Origin: Pardosa pseudoannulata
Lineage: Eukaryota > Arthropoda > Arachnida > Araneae > Lycosidae
Reading direction: 5' to 3'
Assembly: GCA_032207245.1 (NCBI GenBank)
Contig: CM063502.1
Coordinates: forward strand, 49,500,904-49,564,903
DNA: 64,000 nucleotides
The notes under the pieces are model-generated. The model had not been told where the DNA came from, made no database searches, and saw only the letters and a program-made list of their open reading frames with translations. Shown in pieces: positions 12,574 to 23,140 of the stretch (position 1 is the stretch's first letter; every line of letters starts with the position of its first letter). The position numbers and the translations under genes were made by a program.

Positions 12574-14700
12574 AAATATTCGCTAAAAGTAAAAAAAAAA
12601 GCAGGAGAGATTAGATTTGGGCTCATAACGTAGTTGAATACTAATAAAATATGAGTATGTCGCTTCAATACATTTAAAAATATTTGTAAAATGGTATTTA
12701 TTATAAGCCAAAATGACTCAGTTTCTTAAAAACTGCATTTAAATTTAACATAATACAGCTCTGAGATATAAATAAAAGAATAAAAATTATTGCAAAACAT
12801 AAATGCAAATATATAACCGTTTGAGACTTACATAAGACTCTTAATTTAGGTTATTTAGATCATAAAAATAGTTTAACTTATTTTTCAACAAAATTTTCAT
12901 CTCCGTTGAAAACTTTTGTACAGTTAGTCTTTTGTACAATTTAAATTTTATATAGATCTTGATTCGAGTTGGTAGCACAAGATTAAAAAGTTTGTCAAAA
13001 TAAAATAAAATAAAATTACAAAAATGCTCAGATTTTGTCTATTTAGTAATAATTTTCTTAAATATTATTTACAACAATGTGAAATAGAAGAAATAATAGT
13101 GTTAATAGAAGTGTAGATATTATCTTATAAATACACTGTTTAAATTCTTGTAAGTAGCTTGTCTTCCAGCTAATCAAGTTCTTTAAAATTATTTTTGTAA
13201 ATTCCCTTAGTAAGATCAAGAAGAACAAATTATATTTACCTGATCTAGATTATGATAAGTATAAAAATTTAAATGAAATGATTTTTTTAGTATATTTTTA
13301 TAAAAGTAAACAAGAGAAAGGATAAAATATTTTGGAAATATATTTTGAGTAAAAAATGATAGGGTTTAAATATTTACATTTTTACTCTATGAAAGTCCAC
13401 TTACGACATAAAAAATTCCCCTATAGTTTATTCTTCATATAATAACGTTCCCTATCATTATTTTTGAGAAAAAACATTTGTTGAATCCTGATTCTATTTC
13501 CTTTATGATAAATAAAAATAAAGATTTTGATATATATATCTTTAAATAAAAAAGTGGCTGAAACTAGTTATTTGCAATTTTATGACTATAAATGCCAACT
13601 TCTGACTTCTAAATTTTGCCTAATAGTTTATTATTTGTATTATGACTTATTCTATAGTTATTGTAAACACAAAGTTTAAAAAGATGTATTGAACCCTTGT
13701 GGCGTATAAAATAAACAAATATTTTCGAAAAATTTTCCCATAGCAACGACTGCGGAGTGCTCTCATACTATGCCCATATGTGGCCATTTTAAAATTCCCT
13801 TCTGCTTGTTTCATATTTGATCAATAATTCAATAGTCAGATTTTATAAAACTTTGTATTTTATTTATATTTTTTACGAAAATCATTCGAAAATATTAAAA
13901 GGATGATGGAATCAATTTCGGTACTATGTGATGGAAAAATGCTTCTCTAGTATTTTAAAGAAAGAGTAAAATTTTAATTTTTTAACTAAAGAACGGTTGT
14001 AATATTTCAGTAGTGTTCAGTGATTGTTTGATTTAAAGGAATTCCTTCATTCGTTCATTTGAAAAATATTATATCTAAAGCTTATGTTGTTTGTTTAATC
14101 AGGTACTAAATAAACTATAAATATTAATTAATTTGAAAAATATTTTGGAGGATTCCTGTAATTTAAATCAAAATATTAAGATACATATGTGTCACACAAT
14201 TATTTGATACGTCATATCTATGGACTGAAAGCACACACACAGAGGAAAGAACGAAAATCCTATATACGGCTTTATATTATTAAACACATTTTCTGTTTTC
14301 CTTATAATCGAAAAATCAAATTATTTGTAAGCTTACAGAAGACGTGATACGCTTGTAGTTCTGCACATCTGTTCCAGCAAGATGCAAAGCTAACCCTCAG
14401 CATGGTTAGTTTATATTTTCTTATTTTTGAGAAAAACTCTGTGCACTTGCTTTATGGATTTTAATGTAGTGTTTAATGTGCAAACCATGTATATTCAAAC
14501 TGAAAGAAGCCATATTTGACTCACCTGATGATAATTATCGGTATTAGTCATTTCCTGGTGTAAAAATAACGTTACGTTGACCTAGTGTTTGAGAAAGAAG
14601 AAATCTAAACTCATTAATAAACACATGGACAAATGTATCTTGATTAAATGATTTTATACAATTAGATAAATGTCTAAGGAATACAACTGGAATCAACTTA
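12574..14700. other. AT-rich spacer
   Basis: Small (AAAAT)n run at 12998-13018. No frame, RNA gene or repeat family is otherwise recognised. Confidence 0.45.
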
Positions 14701-14882
14701 TCATTTGTAGATATCGAAGCCTCGAGTCGGCGTCGCCCCTAAAAAACAATACGTCGATGATTTTCCTCAAAAGCTCTATTCCGCAAGCCACGGATGCCAG
14801 CAGCATTCACCTTTTACTCTCTTCTGGTCACAACCTTGTCCTCTAAAAAAATCAGACTGCCTCGTGGAGAAAAAACAGGGAT

Positions 14883-15002
14883 CTACTCCAGAACGCTGGA
14901 GTCAGAATGTCCCAAACCAACAGACCCTTCTATTGGTTGGGAGAAGTCCGAAGTTTCTTTCTGGTTCAAACCGGTCCTGCTCTGGTATGTCTTTGATGAT
15001 GA
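14883..15002 (-). CDS. Candidate terminal exon with strong pyrimidine tract
   Basis: On the minus strand an 11-T run and ACCTGTTCTCGTAAG make a fair acceptor. A 39-codon frame follows, ending in TAG at 14885-14883. The peptide is hydrophilic and rich in S, Q and G (pieces SSSKTYQSRTGLNQKE and GSVGLGHSDSSVLE), as in the tail of a membrane or signalling protein, but I recognise no family. The same bases on the plus strand hold a rival frame from 14794 that reaches a donor-like ACAG|GTAAAA at 15013-15022. The whole block 14700-15020 is GC-richer than its surroundings. Confidence 0.2.
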   Translation of the reverse strand, partial: SSSKTYQSRTGLNQKETSDFSQPIEGSVGLGHSDSSVLE

Positions 15003-15029
15003 CTTACGAGAACAGGTAAAAAAAAAAAG

Positions 15030-17284
15030 CTGAACCGAATGTAATTTATTGTCACACCTGGTAAGGGGAAATTTTGGGGATATGAATTGGTAACTCCCAT
15101 AAGTGACAGTTTTGGATTTTTTCTCAGTCTAAATCTTATTCCAACAAGCGCACAGTTATTCATCCCTTGAAGATAAAGACTTAACCGTGTATCAAGAAAG
15201 TTTAGACACATCATGGTGAATTTTAACAAAACATTGCATATATGCTAGCAAAGCCGTGGAAGCCATTTATCCGATAGCTACAAAACCCTATAATGTTTAA
15301 TCAATAATAAGAAAATTACAAATTTTATTAATAATCCTCTGTTTTTCATTCAAATTTCTTTCACTAATTTAAGGTCACCATATACTCATAAGTAAATGCT
15401 GAGATATCTTCATTTTCTAAATCAGCGGCCAATTCCCTCTTTTATACCTCCTCTTTTCAACTGTTTTTATTTGGTTATTCTATTATAAAAGCGCTATGTA
15501 AGTGGCAACACAATACTTACCCTATATGAGTAATTATTATACAAAACCTTAAATATTTTTTTCTGTTAGGGCTAATTATTTTTTTGAAAGAAACAATTTG
15601 ATATTCTTGAGGGAGTATATTTTCTTATAATTCTTTTTTAGTAAATACATTATAACAAAACTTTTCCAGTTAAATCACACACAAGTACTTTGAAGTAAAA
15701 TTACTTCTTAAATTTAAGAAGTAATTTCATTTACAGGACAGCTATGTTTTTGATTTATAAGAAATATTACAGAAGTTAATTTTGTGATTTGACATATCTT
15801 ATGCGTTGACACTTCTATTTTAACGCCTTAGTGTAGTATATTACTCGTAAAAATAAGGCTGTAGAAAAACATTTAATTTATTATATTAATAAGCCATAAA
15901 CAAGGAAAAGTATTAGTTTTTTACTTCTGAAAAATACAAAATTATGTAAAATATAACCCTTTTTAAGTTGAAAGTTAAATTATAATCATAAATTATAACC
16001 ATAAATTATAAGAATAATTATAAGAATAATAATAAAAATTTAAAGTAATACAAATGCTTATACGTGTGCTAACTCGTACAAAGTTACACCCTCAAACACA
16101 CACACATAAGTATACATTTATTCACATAAAAACCTATAGATACACCAAAGACATAGCATATATATTATTTATACGAAGTTAATACATCCACTCATTTATA
16201 ATAAAGAGAATTAAAAATATAAAATGACTGATAAAATGAGTATCGCAGAGAAAACAAGTTACAATAATCGTTTCTCAATAGATAAGAAAGCAGAACAATG
16301 GCTGAATGAATAGGGGATCTTTTCTTTATTTCTACCGTTAAATAAATAAAATAGTCACAAAAAGCTCAAATCATTACGATTGGGCATTAAACTGTTTTTA
16401 AACATAAAATACAAAAAGCGCTTTTATGTAAAAATGCAAGGAAAACCGATAACAATCATCGTCAGTAATGTCAGCATGTAATTTAATTTACTTTAGTGTT
16501 ATTTAATTTTGTTTAGCGTAAGATTTGCGCTGTTTGTCACTTTCTACTTTCAGATTACTGGAAATTTACATACCTAATTACATTTTATTTCTGTTCACGT
16601 CTCTTAACTAATTCTAAGTAATTTCAAGAGAAGTTTTAAGTGCTCCTGGTGTTTTCGTAATACGAAAACTTGCGAAATCCGACAAAGAAAAAAAAATTAA
16701 TGTTTGATTAAACAGTGATTAAAGTAGTTTAATTTTTAACTATATCTTAGTAAATCCAATGATTAAAATTTCATTCCATTTATTGGTACAACAAAGCATT
16801 TTAATGGCTGAGTTTCTAAAAATTCTGTAGTTCAAGAGGAACCTTTAATGCTGAACTTAGCATGTTTATTTTCATTTGTGGATTTAAGTTCTGCTGTAAG
16901 CCCTTATATTTAGTGAAATATTATAAATTTTGTTTAATGTTAAACAACCTATTCCATATCTTTTGACTGTGGTGATTATATTTTTTTATATTGAAATTTT
17001 AATATGAGAGATAGTAAACTATCAGTACTTGCACAATTAAAGGGCATTGGACTTTTCAAACTGTTTTATAAATCACTAACTTAAAATCCTATTTTCTACA
17101 CATATAAATAGGAATATAACTATATAAATCCCATATTTTATAATCTCAATTTAGAAAAATATATTAATTAGAAAAATTATTCATTTTTAAAATGAACATA
17201 AAATTAAAAAAAAAAATCTATTCATTTATTTATCAAACAGTTTTTGCGAGGTAATTTTTTAGTTTTGTCTCCTAATTTTACCTT
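15030..17284. other. AT-rich spacer
   Basis: A short AATTATAA-type tandem patch lies at 15970-16035. No gene is supported; open frames are short and of random composition. Confidence 0.45.
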
Positions 17285-17460
17285 ATTACTTAAAATGTAC
17301 TATGAAAAATTATGAACATTGTTTTGATAATTGGTTGAATGTATTATTTAAAATATATACTTTTAAGTTTGTTAATTGATATTTCGTCTATAACTTCGAT
17401 TTTTGTAATTTTGAATTCAGTTTGAAATGAAGTCTGATTCTCAAATTTGTACACTTTGAA
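17285..17460 (+). repeat. Diverged direct repeat, copy 1
   Basis: Matches 18225-18400 in the same orientation. Shared order: TTAATTGAT, a run near TCTATAA, TTTGAATTC, GTTTGAA and GAAG. The two copies differ at many positions, so this is an old local duplication or two copies of an unnamed repeat. Confidence 0.5.
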
Positions 17461-17589
17461 TCTGAAAAATTAGATTTTAAAGATATTTTCATATCTAAAC
17501 ACTTTTTAAGGACTTTTTGTATGATAAATTCTAATATAATTAATTCAGACCTACTTCAATACATATATGTAATAAGTTTTATAACTCTA

Positions 17590-17712
17590 AGGGCCGGTCA
17601 CACCAAAGTGGTTTAACGGTTAACCGTGATTAACCCATGGTGCCAACCAATAGTGGGACGCAATTATCCGTTTAAACAGATTAATCAAGGTTAGCCGTTA
17701 AACGATTTTGGT
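17590..17712. mobile_element. Foldback MITE interrupted by a SINE
   Basis: After GGGCCGGTCA come two inverted arms of about 34 bases: 17601-17634 (CACCAAAGTGGTTTAACGGT then TAACCGTGATTAAC) and 17680-17713 (its reverse complement with a few mismatches). GGGCCGGTCACACC is a typical end of small DNA transposons. The element should continue past the second arm, but a SINE was inserted at ATTTTGGT, and the sequence resumes at 17896. Confidence 0.7.
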
Positions 17713-17895
17713 TGGTTTGGTTTGGTTTGGAGCGCTACGGTCTACTGTTTTGCACACGAGGGCTAATGAGACCGGGACCTACAGTTTAAAGCCGATTCCG
17801 AACGGCTACAAACATCCATGCCATCAGCGGGATTCGAACCCGCGAACTCCGGTTCCGAAGAGCAGCGCTCTACCATTCGGCCATCGTTCGGCTAA
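17713..17895 (-). mobile_element. tRNA-derived SINE, best-preserved copy, with 8-bp target duplication
   Basis: Read on the minus strand, the head has a perfect A-box (TGGCCGAATGG, 17883-17873) and a perfect B-box (GGTTCGAATCC, 17840-17830). The tRNA-unrelated body runs through CTCATTAGCCCTCGTGTGC and GTAGACCGTAGCGCTCC, and it ends in a (CCAAA)n tail. Flanks carry the same 8 bases, ATTTTGGT, at 17705-17712 and 17896-17903, as expected of LINE-driven insertion. Intact pol III boxes and few changes suggest it is the youngest SINE in the window. The open frame over it is a by-product, not a gene. Confidence 0.92.
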
Positions 17896-17903
17896 ATTTT
17901 GGT

Positions 17904-20778
17904 GTAGTAACTATAAAAATGCTTTATAACGTACTCCACCTTTTTTAAGACGATAATGAACTTTCAAAAAGTATTTATTTCGTTTTTAATCATTTTGATT
18001 GAAATTTCAAATTAACATTAGCAGAATATATTTATAAAATAAGTGATTAAAATTCAAGGCTAAATATTAAGTATTTTATGTGCTATTAATCACTAAATCT
18101 TTCAAATGAAGTTTCATTGTTATACTCCATGGGCACTACTTTTAAAAATTATGTAGTCATTTTTATGTGTAAGAACCTCAGAATGAAACCTAGTTTTTAT
18201 AACCTTAATAAGTATATATTGAAAATATTAATTGAAAGAAATAGTGAAATTAATACCTATTACAATAAATAACATATTAAATACTTTTTAGTCAGTTAAT
18301 TGATGTTTCTTATAATTTGGATTTCTGTAAATTTGAATTCCGTTTGAATTGAAGCCTAATATTATATTCTGTAAACTTGGAATTATCATGTTATAGCTCT
18401 CTTATAATGACAGATCTTTTAAGTACATAATTGACAGAATATGCTTTTTGAAACATATAACATTTAAATAACTTTTATTTTATGTACTATATATGTTCAA
18501 ATTAAAAAGTTTTTAAAGTGATATAGCAATTTGAAGTGTTCCAAATATCCATAAAACTCAGTAACTATCGTTTTGAAAAAATTTTTCAATAGGAGTATTA
18601 TTAAAAACTTTGTTGTTTTGCTGTAAAAAAAGTAATACTTGTTTTAGGATATTGAATATTATAAAAGGCATTTTATTTATTAATTTTCGCAATATTTCAT
18701 AATTTGGTGTTATTGAAAAATCTAATTTAAAACCAAATTACATCCAACTGTGAGTCCTCTGTTTTCTTAATTAAATTACGTGAAGTTCGTGGGAAAATTA
18801 TTTATAAAAATAAAATGATGTGTATTACATGCCAGTTGCATCATTTCATCAAATGCCGATTTTGGAACATATTGATTGCATTTATAGATGATTGATAAAT
18901 TTGTTTATAAATTTACTGACGCTTTTCCTTTATTACTTTTCTAACTGTTGTGTTTAGGTAAATTCAGCATTTGGCATTTTATACTATGGGGATTTTATAT
19001 CCAAAGATCATTTCACTTTACGGAATTGGGCTAGGAAGTTAGGGGGATGACAAGTTATCGGTGTTGAAAGGTTGAAAAAAAGGATGTACTTCGACTCCAC
19101 ACTCAACCATTAGTGCATTGACAGGGTCTGCAGAACCGTTAATCTTGATTTGATGTCATTACGTGTCTTTTAAATCAGCAACTCTGGCATATATATATTT
19201 TAATGTCAGCCGAGATTTTATTGCGAAATATTTTACTTTTCTTTGCCAGCATCTGGGTCAGTAGGTTTTTATATTAAAGTTATTGGAATAAGTTTTGTTC
19301 CAGAAAACTTTTTAAACCTTTTTTATTTAGGTATGTGTTTCTGCTCTAGAATATAGAAAGAAATATTTGTAGCACTTTCTCCCTTTTTATCCCTTTCCCG
19401 ATTTTTATTTAAACTAAATGTTTAAACTTTAATGAAAATTAGTATTAATTTTTGTAGATAAAAATATCTCTTAGAATTCTTTGTACTGTTTATTTTATTG
19501 ACGACTATTTCAGCTAAAAATACAGTAAAAACAATTATAAATTTTTTAACATTTTTTAAGTGTAAATTTAAATGGTCACTCTTTTTAACACAAATTAAAA
19601 ATAAATGCGTCTGTACATACACTTATACCTGTACATGGGATATAAAATGTACTGTGTCTCAATTTTTTAAGATTGAGTTTTTTTTTGCATATTACTGTAT
19701 GATTTAATCTCTAATATGGGATAAAAGCATTCCAGCGATTTCCTAAATTTGACATATATAACTAATTGGAAAGTGTACTATGAGCCACTATAGATTCGAA
19801 GTTTAGTATCTCTAATATATTCTTATGTTTACAAATCTTCTGTATTAATTCAATGACGTTTATAAAGCTTTTCACTAAAATGGGCCTAACTCTGAGTAAT
19901 CTGCACAAAAAAATTATTATTCTCCCCTGTAAAATTTGAAACGTGACAGTCTGCCATTTAATTCTGATATACGTATATACGTAATATATTAAAATTATCA
20001 TCTTCTCATTCTTTAATATAAAATTTCCCAGCCGTATAATGTCAGACTTAAAGAAGTGTTCACCGATTTAAATTTTTTTACGAGTTTGCCAAAACTAACT
20101 CTAAAACAAATGGTAATTTTCTGTCACCTGGCCACATTTCTAATTTCTCCCAGGAAAATAGTTTCACTTCCTTAAATGTCTAAATTAGTGCACATGTGAT
20201 TTTCTAGCTATTCCAAATTATCTAAGTTCATTTCTGACTGCCAATAACGCTGAGTAATCTCTAGTTCTCTTGGGAAAATCTTCACATAATCACTCGCTGT
20301 TGGGGAAAATTTGTAAAAGTATTGTGCAGTCGTGAGCATTTGATGCAAAGATCTTGTCTTTTAAAGACGTTTATATTTAATGTCAATAAAGTTAAGCAGC
20401 TCAATGTTGGACTTCGCAGTTTTTTAAAGAATCTACGACTGCAAATCATCTAGGTCTTCTCATTGCCCAGTAATCCCGGGAAATTCAAAATAATACTGCC
20501 TAATTGCACATGCCTTTTGGCAACCGTCAAGATATGACAGTAAGGAGACCTTTGAACGTGTTGAGCATTTCACTTGTATAGGCTCAACTATCTCTCGAAA
20601 TAACGATATCGTAATTGGAAGTGCAAACAGATTGACAGCAACAAATAAGATTTATTGGGGCATTCAAAAACTACTAATATTTAATCTTATGTGTTTTAGA
20701 AAGTAAGATTTTACTTTATAAGGTCGGGTTGTGAATCCTGGTTATTGGTGTAAAGGATCAAGATCATTTGTTAATTTA
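17904..20778. other. AT-rich spacer with less AT-rich blocks
   Basis: Bases 19020-19190 and 20060-20640 are less AT-rich than average. The second includes the E-box-like GCACATGTG at 20190-20198. Neither holds a convincing frame. They may be conserved non-coding sequence, which cannot be judged without an alignment. Confidence 0.35.
18225..18400 (+). repeat. Diverged direct repeat, copy 2
   Basis: Partner of 17285-17460; see there. It ends near a TGTAAACTTGGAATT stretch that corresponds to TGTACACTTTGAATC in copy 1. Confidence 0.5.
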
Positions 20779-21162
20779 GAAGAGAAAGGTGTTGAGGAAA
20801 ATTCCTGAACCCATTAATGGAAATGAAAATCGGAGAATCAGATATAACCTCGAAATTATGAAAAGGTTTGGAAAAATTGATATTGTCACTGACAAAGAAA
20901 AGGTCATTGACAAGGAGATTGCGTTGGCTGGGCCACATACAACTGATGATGACAGAATTTTGAAGAGGGTCTTTATTTGAAAACCTAGTGGCTCTAAGCC
21001 ACGTCTAAGAACAAGAAGATGGTTTGAGGATGTAGAGGATAATTTAAAGAAAAAAAGGTAAGAATTGGAAATCCAAGGTTCAGAACCGTGAGGGATGCAA
21101 AACTATCTTGAGGCAGGCTGGAGTACTTAATGGACTGTTAAGCCAATGAGTAGTAGTAAATG
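20779..21162 (+). mobile_element. Non-LTR retrotransposon, 3' end of ORF2 (dead)
   Basis: With a stop after RILKRVFI and frame changes later, the translation still follows the C-terminal part of the LINE ORF2 proteins usually annotated as endonuclease-reverse transcriptase. In order it shows RIRYNLEI, KIDIVTD, a decayed version of the usual RWLGH block, DDDRILKRVF, KPSGSKPRLRTRRWFEDVED and, in another frame, a QAGVLNG-like end near the stop. A GTAGTAGTAAATG stretch follows as 3' end. Everything upstream (endonuclease and polymerase domains) is missing, as in a 5'-truncated copy. A second piece of the same element lies inverted at 22095-22212. Such an element could have moved the local SINEs, but shared 3' ends are not visible. 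Confidence 0.8.
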
Positions 21163-21326
21163 CATATATGTGATCGGCGAGAAGAATATCCCCCGATTAC
21201 ATATTAACAATTCATGTAGGTGTGAAATGAGTGCATGCACATAGAAGGCCAAATTACTAGAGCTGTCGATGAAAAAAAATAAAATTAAAATATACAAACT
21301 GAAGCTTTTAGTTCTGGTATGTTCTG

Positions 21327-21504
21327 ATTGGATTGGTTTGAAGCGCTACAGGCTATTGTTTTGCACACGACTGCTAATGAGACCGAGACCTACCGTTTAA
21401 ACCGCTTTCAGAACGGCTATGAACATCCATACCCTCAGCTGGATTTGAACCCCCGAACTCCGGTTCTAAATACCAGAGCCCTACCATTGGGATTTTGTTC
21501 CGCT
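21327..21504 (-). mobile_element. tRNA-derived SINE with 12-bp target duplication
   Basis: Minus-strand copy. It is flanked on both sides by TGGTATGTTCTG (21315-21326 and 21505-21516), which fixes the element at 178 bases. The B-box region is altered (GGTTCAAATCC on the minus strand) and the A-box region is damaged. The body keeps CTCATTAGCAGTCGTGTGC in recognisable form. The (CCAAA)n tail is short. Confidence 0.92.
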
Positions 21505-22094
21505 TGGTATGTTCTGGAAATCTTTAATAAGAAAATCTAAATCTTTTTATCTCTGCCTCTTCGTGAGGGAATCACTGTTGCTATAAAACACGGTTAGTTT
21601 TTAGTGAGTTATACGCTTATTTTAATTGTCAAGGAGAGTGATTTGCATTATATTAAGTCACTTTAGAAGGAATTTTAAATAAAACATCATAAATGACAAC
21701 TAAAAAAATCCACAAAAACAAAATTAAAAATAGTTTTATATTAATGGAGAAAAATGTGCTATATTGGAAAATTTTGTTATCAAATACTGATTTCTATCTC
21801 TTTAGTATTTAGCAATTGAAAACAAATATCATAACAATTTAGATTTAACAAGTATTATTGATAAACTGACAAAGAAAAAAGAAAAAATATGGTATAGAGG
21901 ATTAATTTTGTTTAATATTTCTAATCGGATATCCGTTTTAATAAACTTTAAAGAAATATAGGATGCTTACTCTTTAAAATTTTTTTTCCCGATTTCTAAT
22001 CAATTATATGTAGCAGTCTTATAGAAGTTTCTAAGCATTGGGGCAAGTTATGAATTTGCTAAAATTTCACATTGGCAAGGGCATAGAAATATTG

Positions 22095-22212
22095 ATGCTA
22101 CTACTACTTTTACTCAATGTCTTAACATCCCATTAAGGACTTGAACCTGCCTCAGGTTAGCTCTCCCTTCCTTACGGTTCTGAACTATCGATTTCCAATT
22201 CTTTATCTTTGA
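22095..22212 (-). mobile_element. Non-LTR retrotransposon 3' fragment, inverted relative to 20.8-21.2 kb
   Basis: Reverse complement of this stretch aligns with 21060-21165: AAGAATTGGAAATC, the GTTCAGAACCGT block, GAGGCAGG, AATGG and AGTAGTAG follow in the same order. It is a second, strongly 5'-truncated copy of the same LINE family in opposite orientation. Confidence 0.75.
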
Positions 22213-22245
22213 GTACTAAATCCAGCCCTGTGTATATAATATATA

Positions 22246-22271
22246 ACATTAGCTATATATATAGCTAATGT
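22246..22271. repeat. Perfect 26-bp palindrome
   Basis: The stretch from ACATTAGCTATAT to ATATAGCTAATGT equals its own reverse complement with no spacer. It lies 34 bases beyond the LINE fragment at 22095-22212. It could be a microsatellite or a transposon-end join. Confidence 0.9.
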
Positions 22272-22639
22272 CAAGCAGAAGTCGATCAAAATTGATTAAA
22301 ACACACTTAGAATGGGTATTTAATTTGAAATCCGAAGACTGAAAGTGATTTTGATTACAATTATCCCATTACTTTTCCGTATAAGAAAGACAAATTAGTG
22401 TTTGTTCATGAGAATATATACTAAAGGATAAAAATTTGCACTTAAATATTCTATTCTTTTCTTTATTTAGCAACTGTCAATTTTATATTTTAAAAGGCAG
22501 ATTTTGGATTGGGTTTTACGACGTAATTTTTTACTTCATGATTGGAAGTTTTCAAAGCAACGCATAAAAGTAGTTTGGCAGTTTTTATTTTAATAATATT
22601 TAAAAATGAAAAAAGGTAATTAGAGTTGACCTCAAAAAG

Positions 22640-23140
22640 TGGAAATTAAAGATGGAGTAAAAAATCAGTGCACATGTTTGCAAAGAAGTTGAGGAATTAC
22701 AAATCATTTATAAGACTGTTCTTAGCAAGACCTAAAGGTTTTGGCGTTTTAAATAAGAAAATAACGTCCAGAACGGCCACGTTTTTCGTTGTGAACGAGA
22801 TGATTTAAAGTTATAAACATTGTTTGAAAAATTGATTTATAACATGCTTAGAACTTAGATATTTAGTAAACTTGTCTAGCAAAGGAACTGTAACAGTGCA
22901 GCGACGATGGATAAAAATTTTTAAAGACCAGAAGACTAGCAAAAAAAATTATTAAAGAAAAAATAAAGGAAAAAAGCCTTGATTAGGCCAGAAAATATAT
23001 AAAAAAAAGTAGGGATACTATTGTTTTTTTAATGAGTCAAAGTTCAATCTATTTGAACCTGGCACAAAAAGAATAGTACGACTGAAAAATAGGTGTGCGA
23101 ATTTATGGAAAATGCACTCTTGAAATAGGGAAATCTCTCT
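22640..23140 (+). pseudogene. Tc1-like transposase relic
   Basis: Translated pieces in different frames keep the order of a Tc1-family transposase: RNYKSFIRLFLARPK and KITSRTA from the helix-turn-helix part, SKGTVTVQRRW, then NESKFNLFEPGTKRIVRLKN near 23031-23090. The last block corresponds to the usual DESKFNLF...G...VRR region around the first catalytic aspartate, which is asparagine here. Many stops and frameshifts separate the pieces, and the C-terminal DDE half was not found. No terminal inverted repeats were identified. This is a long-dead cut-and-paste element. Confidence 0.55.

Noticed and set aside
17830..17895. tRNA gene on the minus strand
   Set aside because: A and B boxes are perfect, but the sequence continues into the SINE body and is bounded by a target duplication; it is a SINE head.
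17708..17929. Open frame with RDSNPRTPVPKSSALPFG
   Set aside because: It is the reverse side of the SINE tRNA-like head and body; the same happens at 21328-21540 and 46942-47124.
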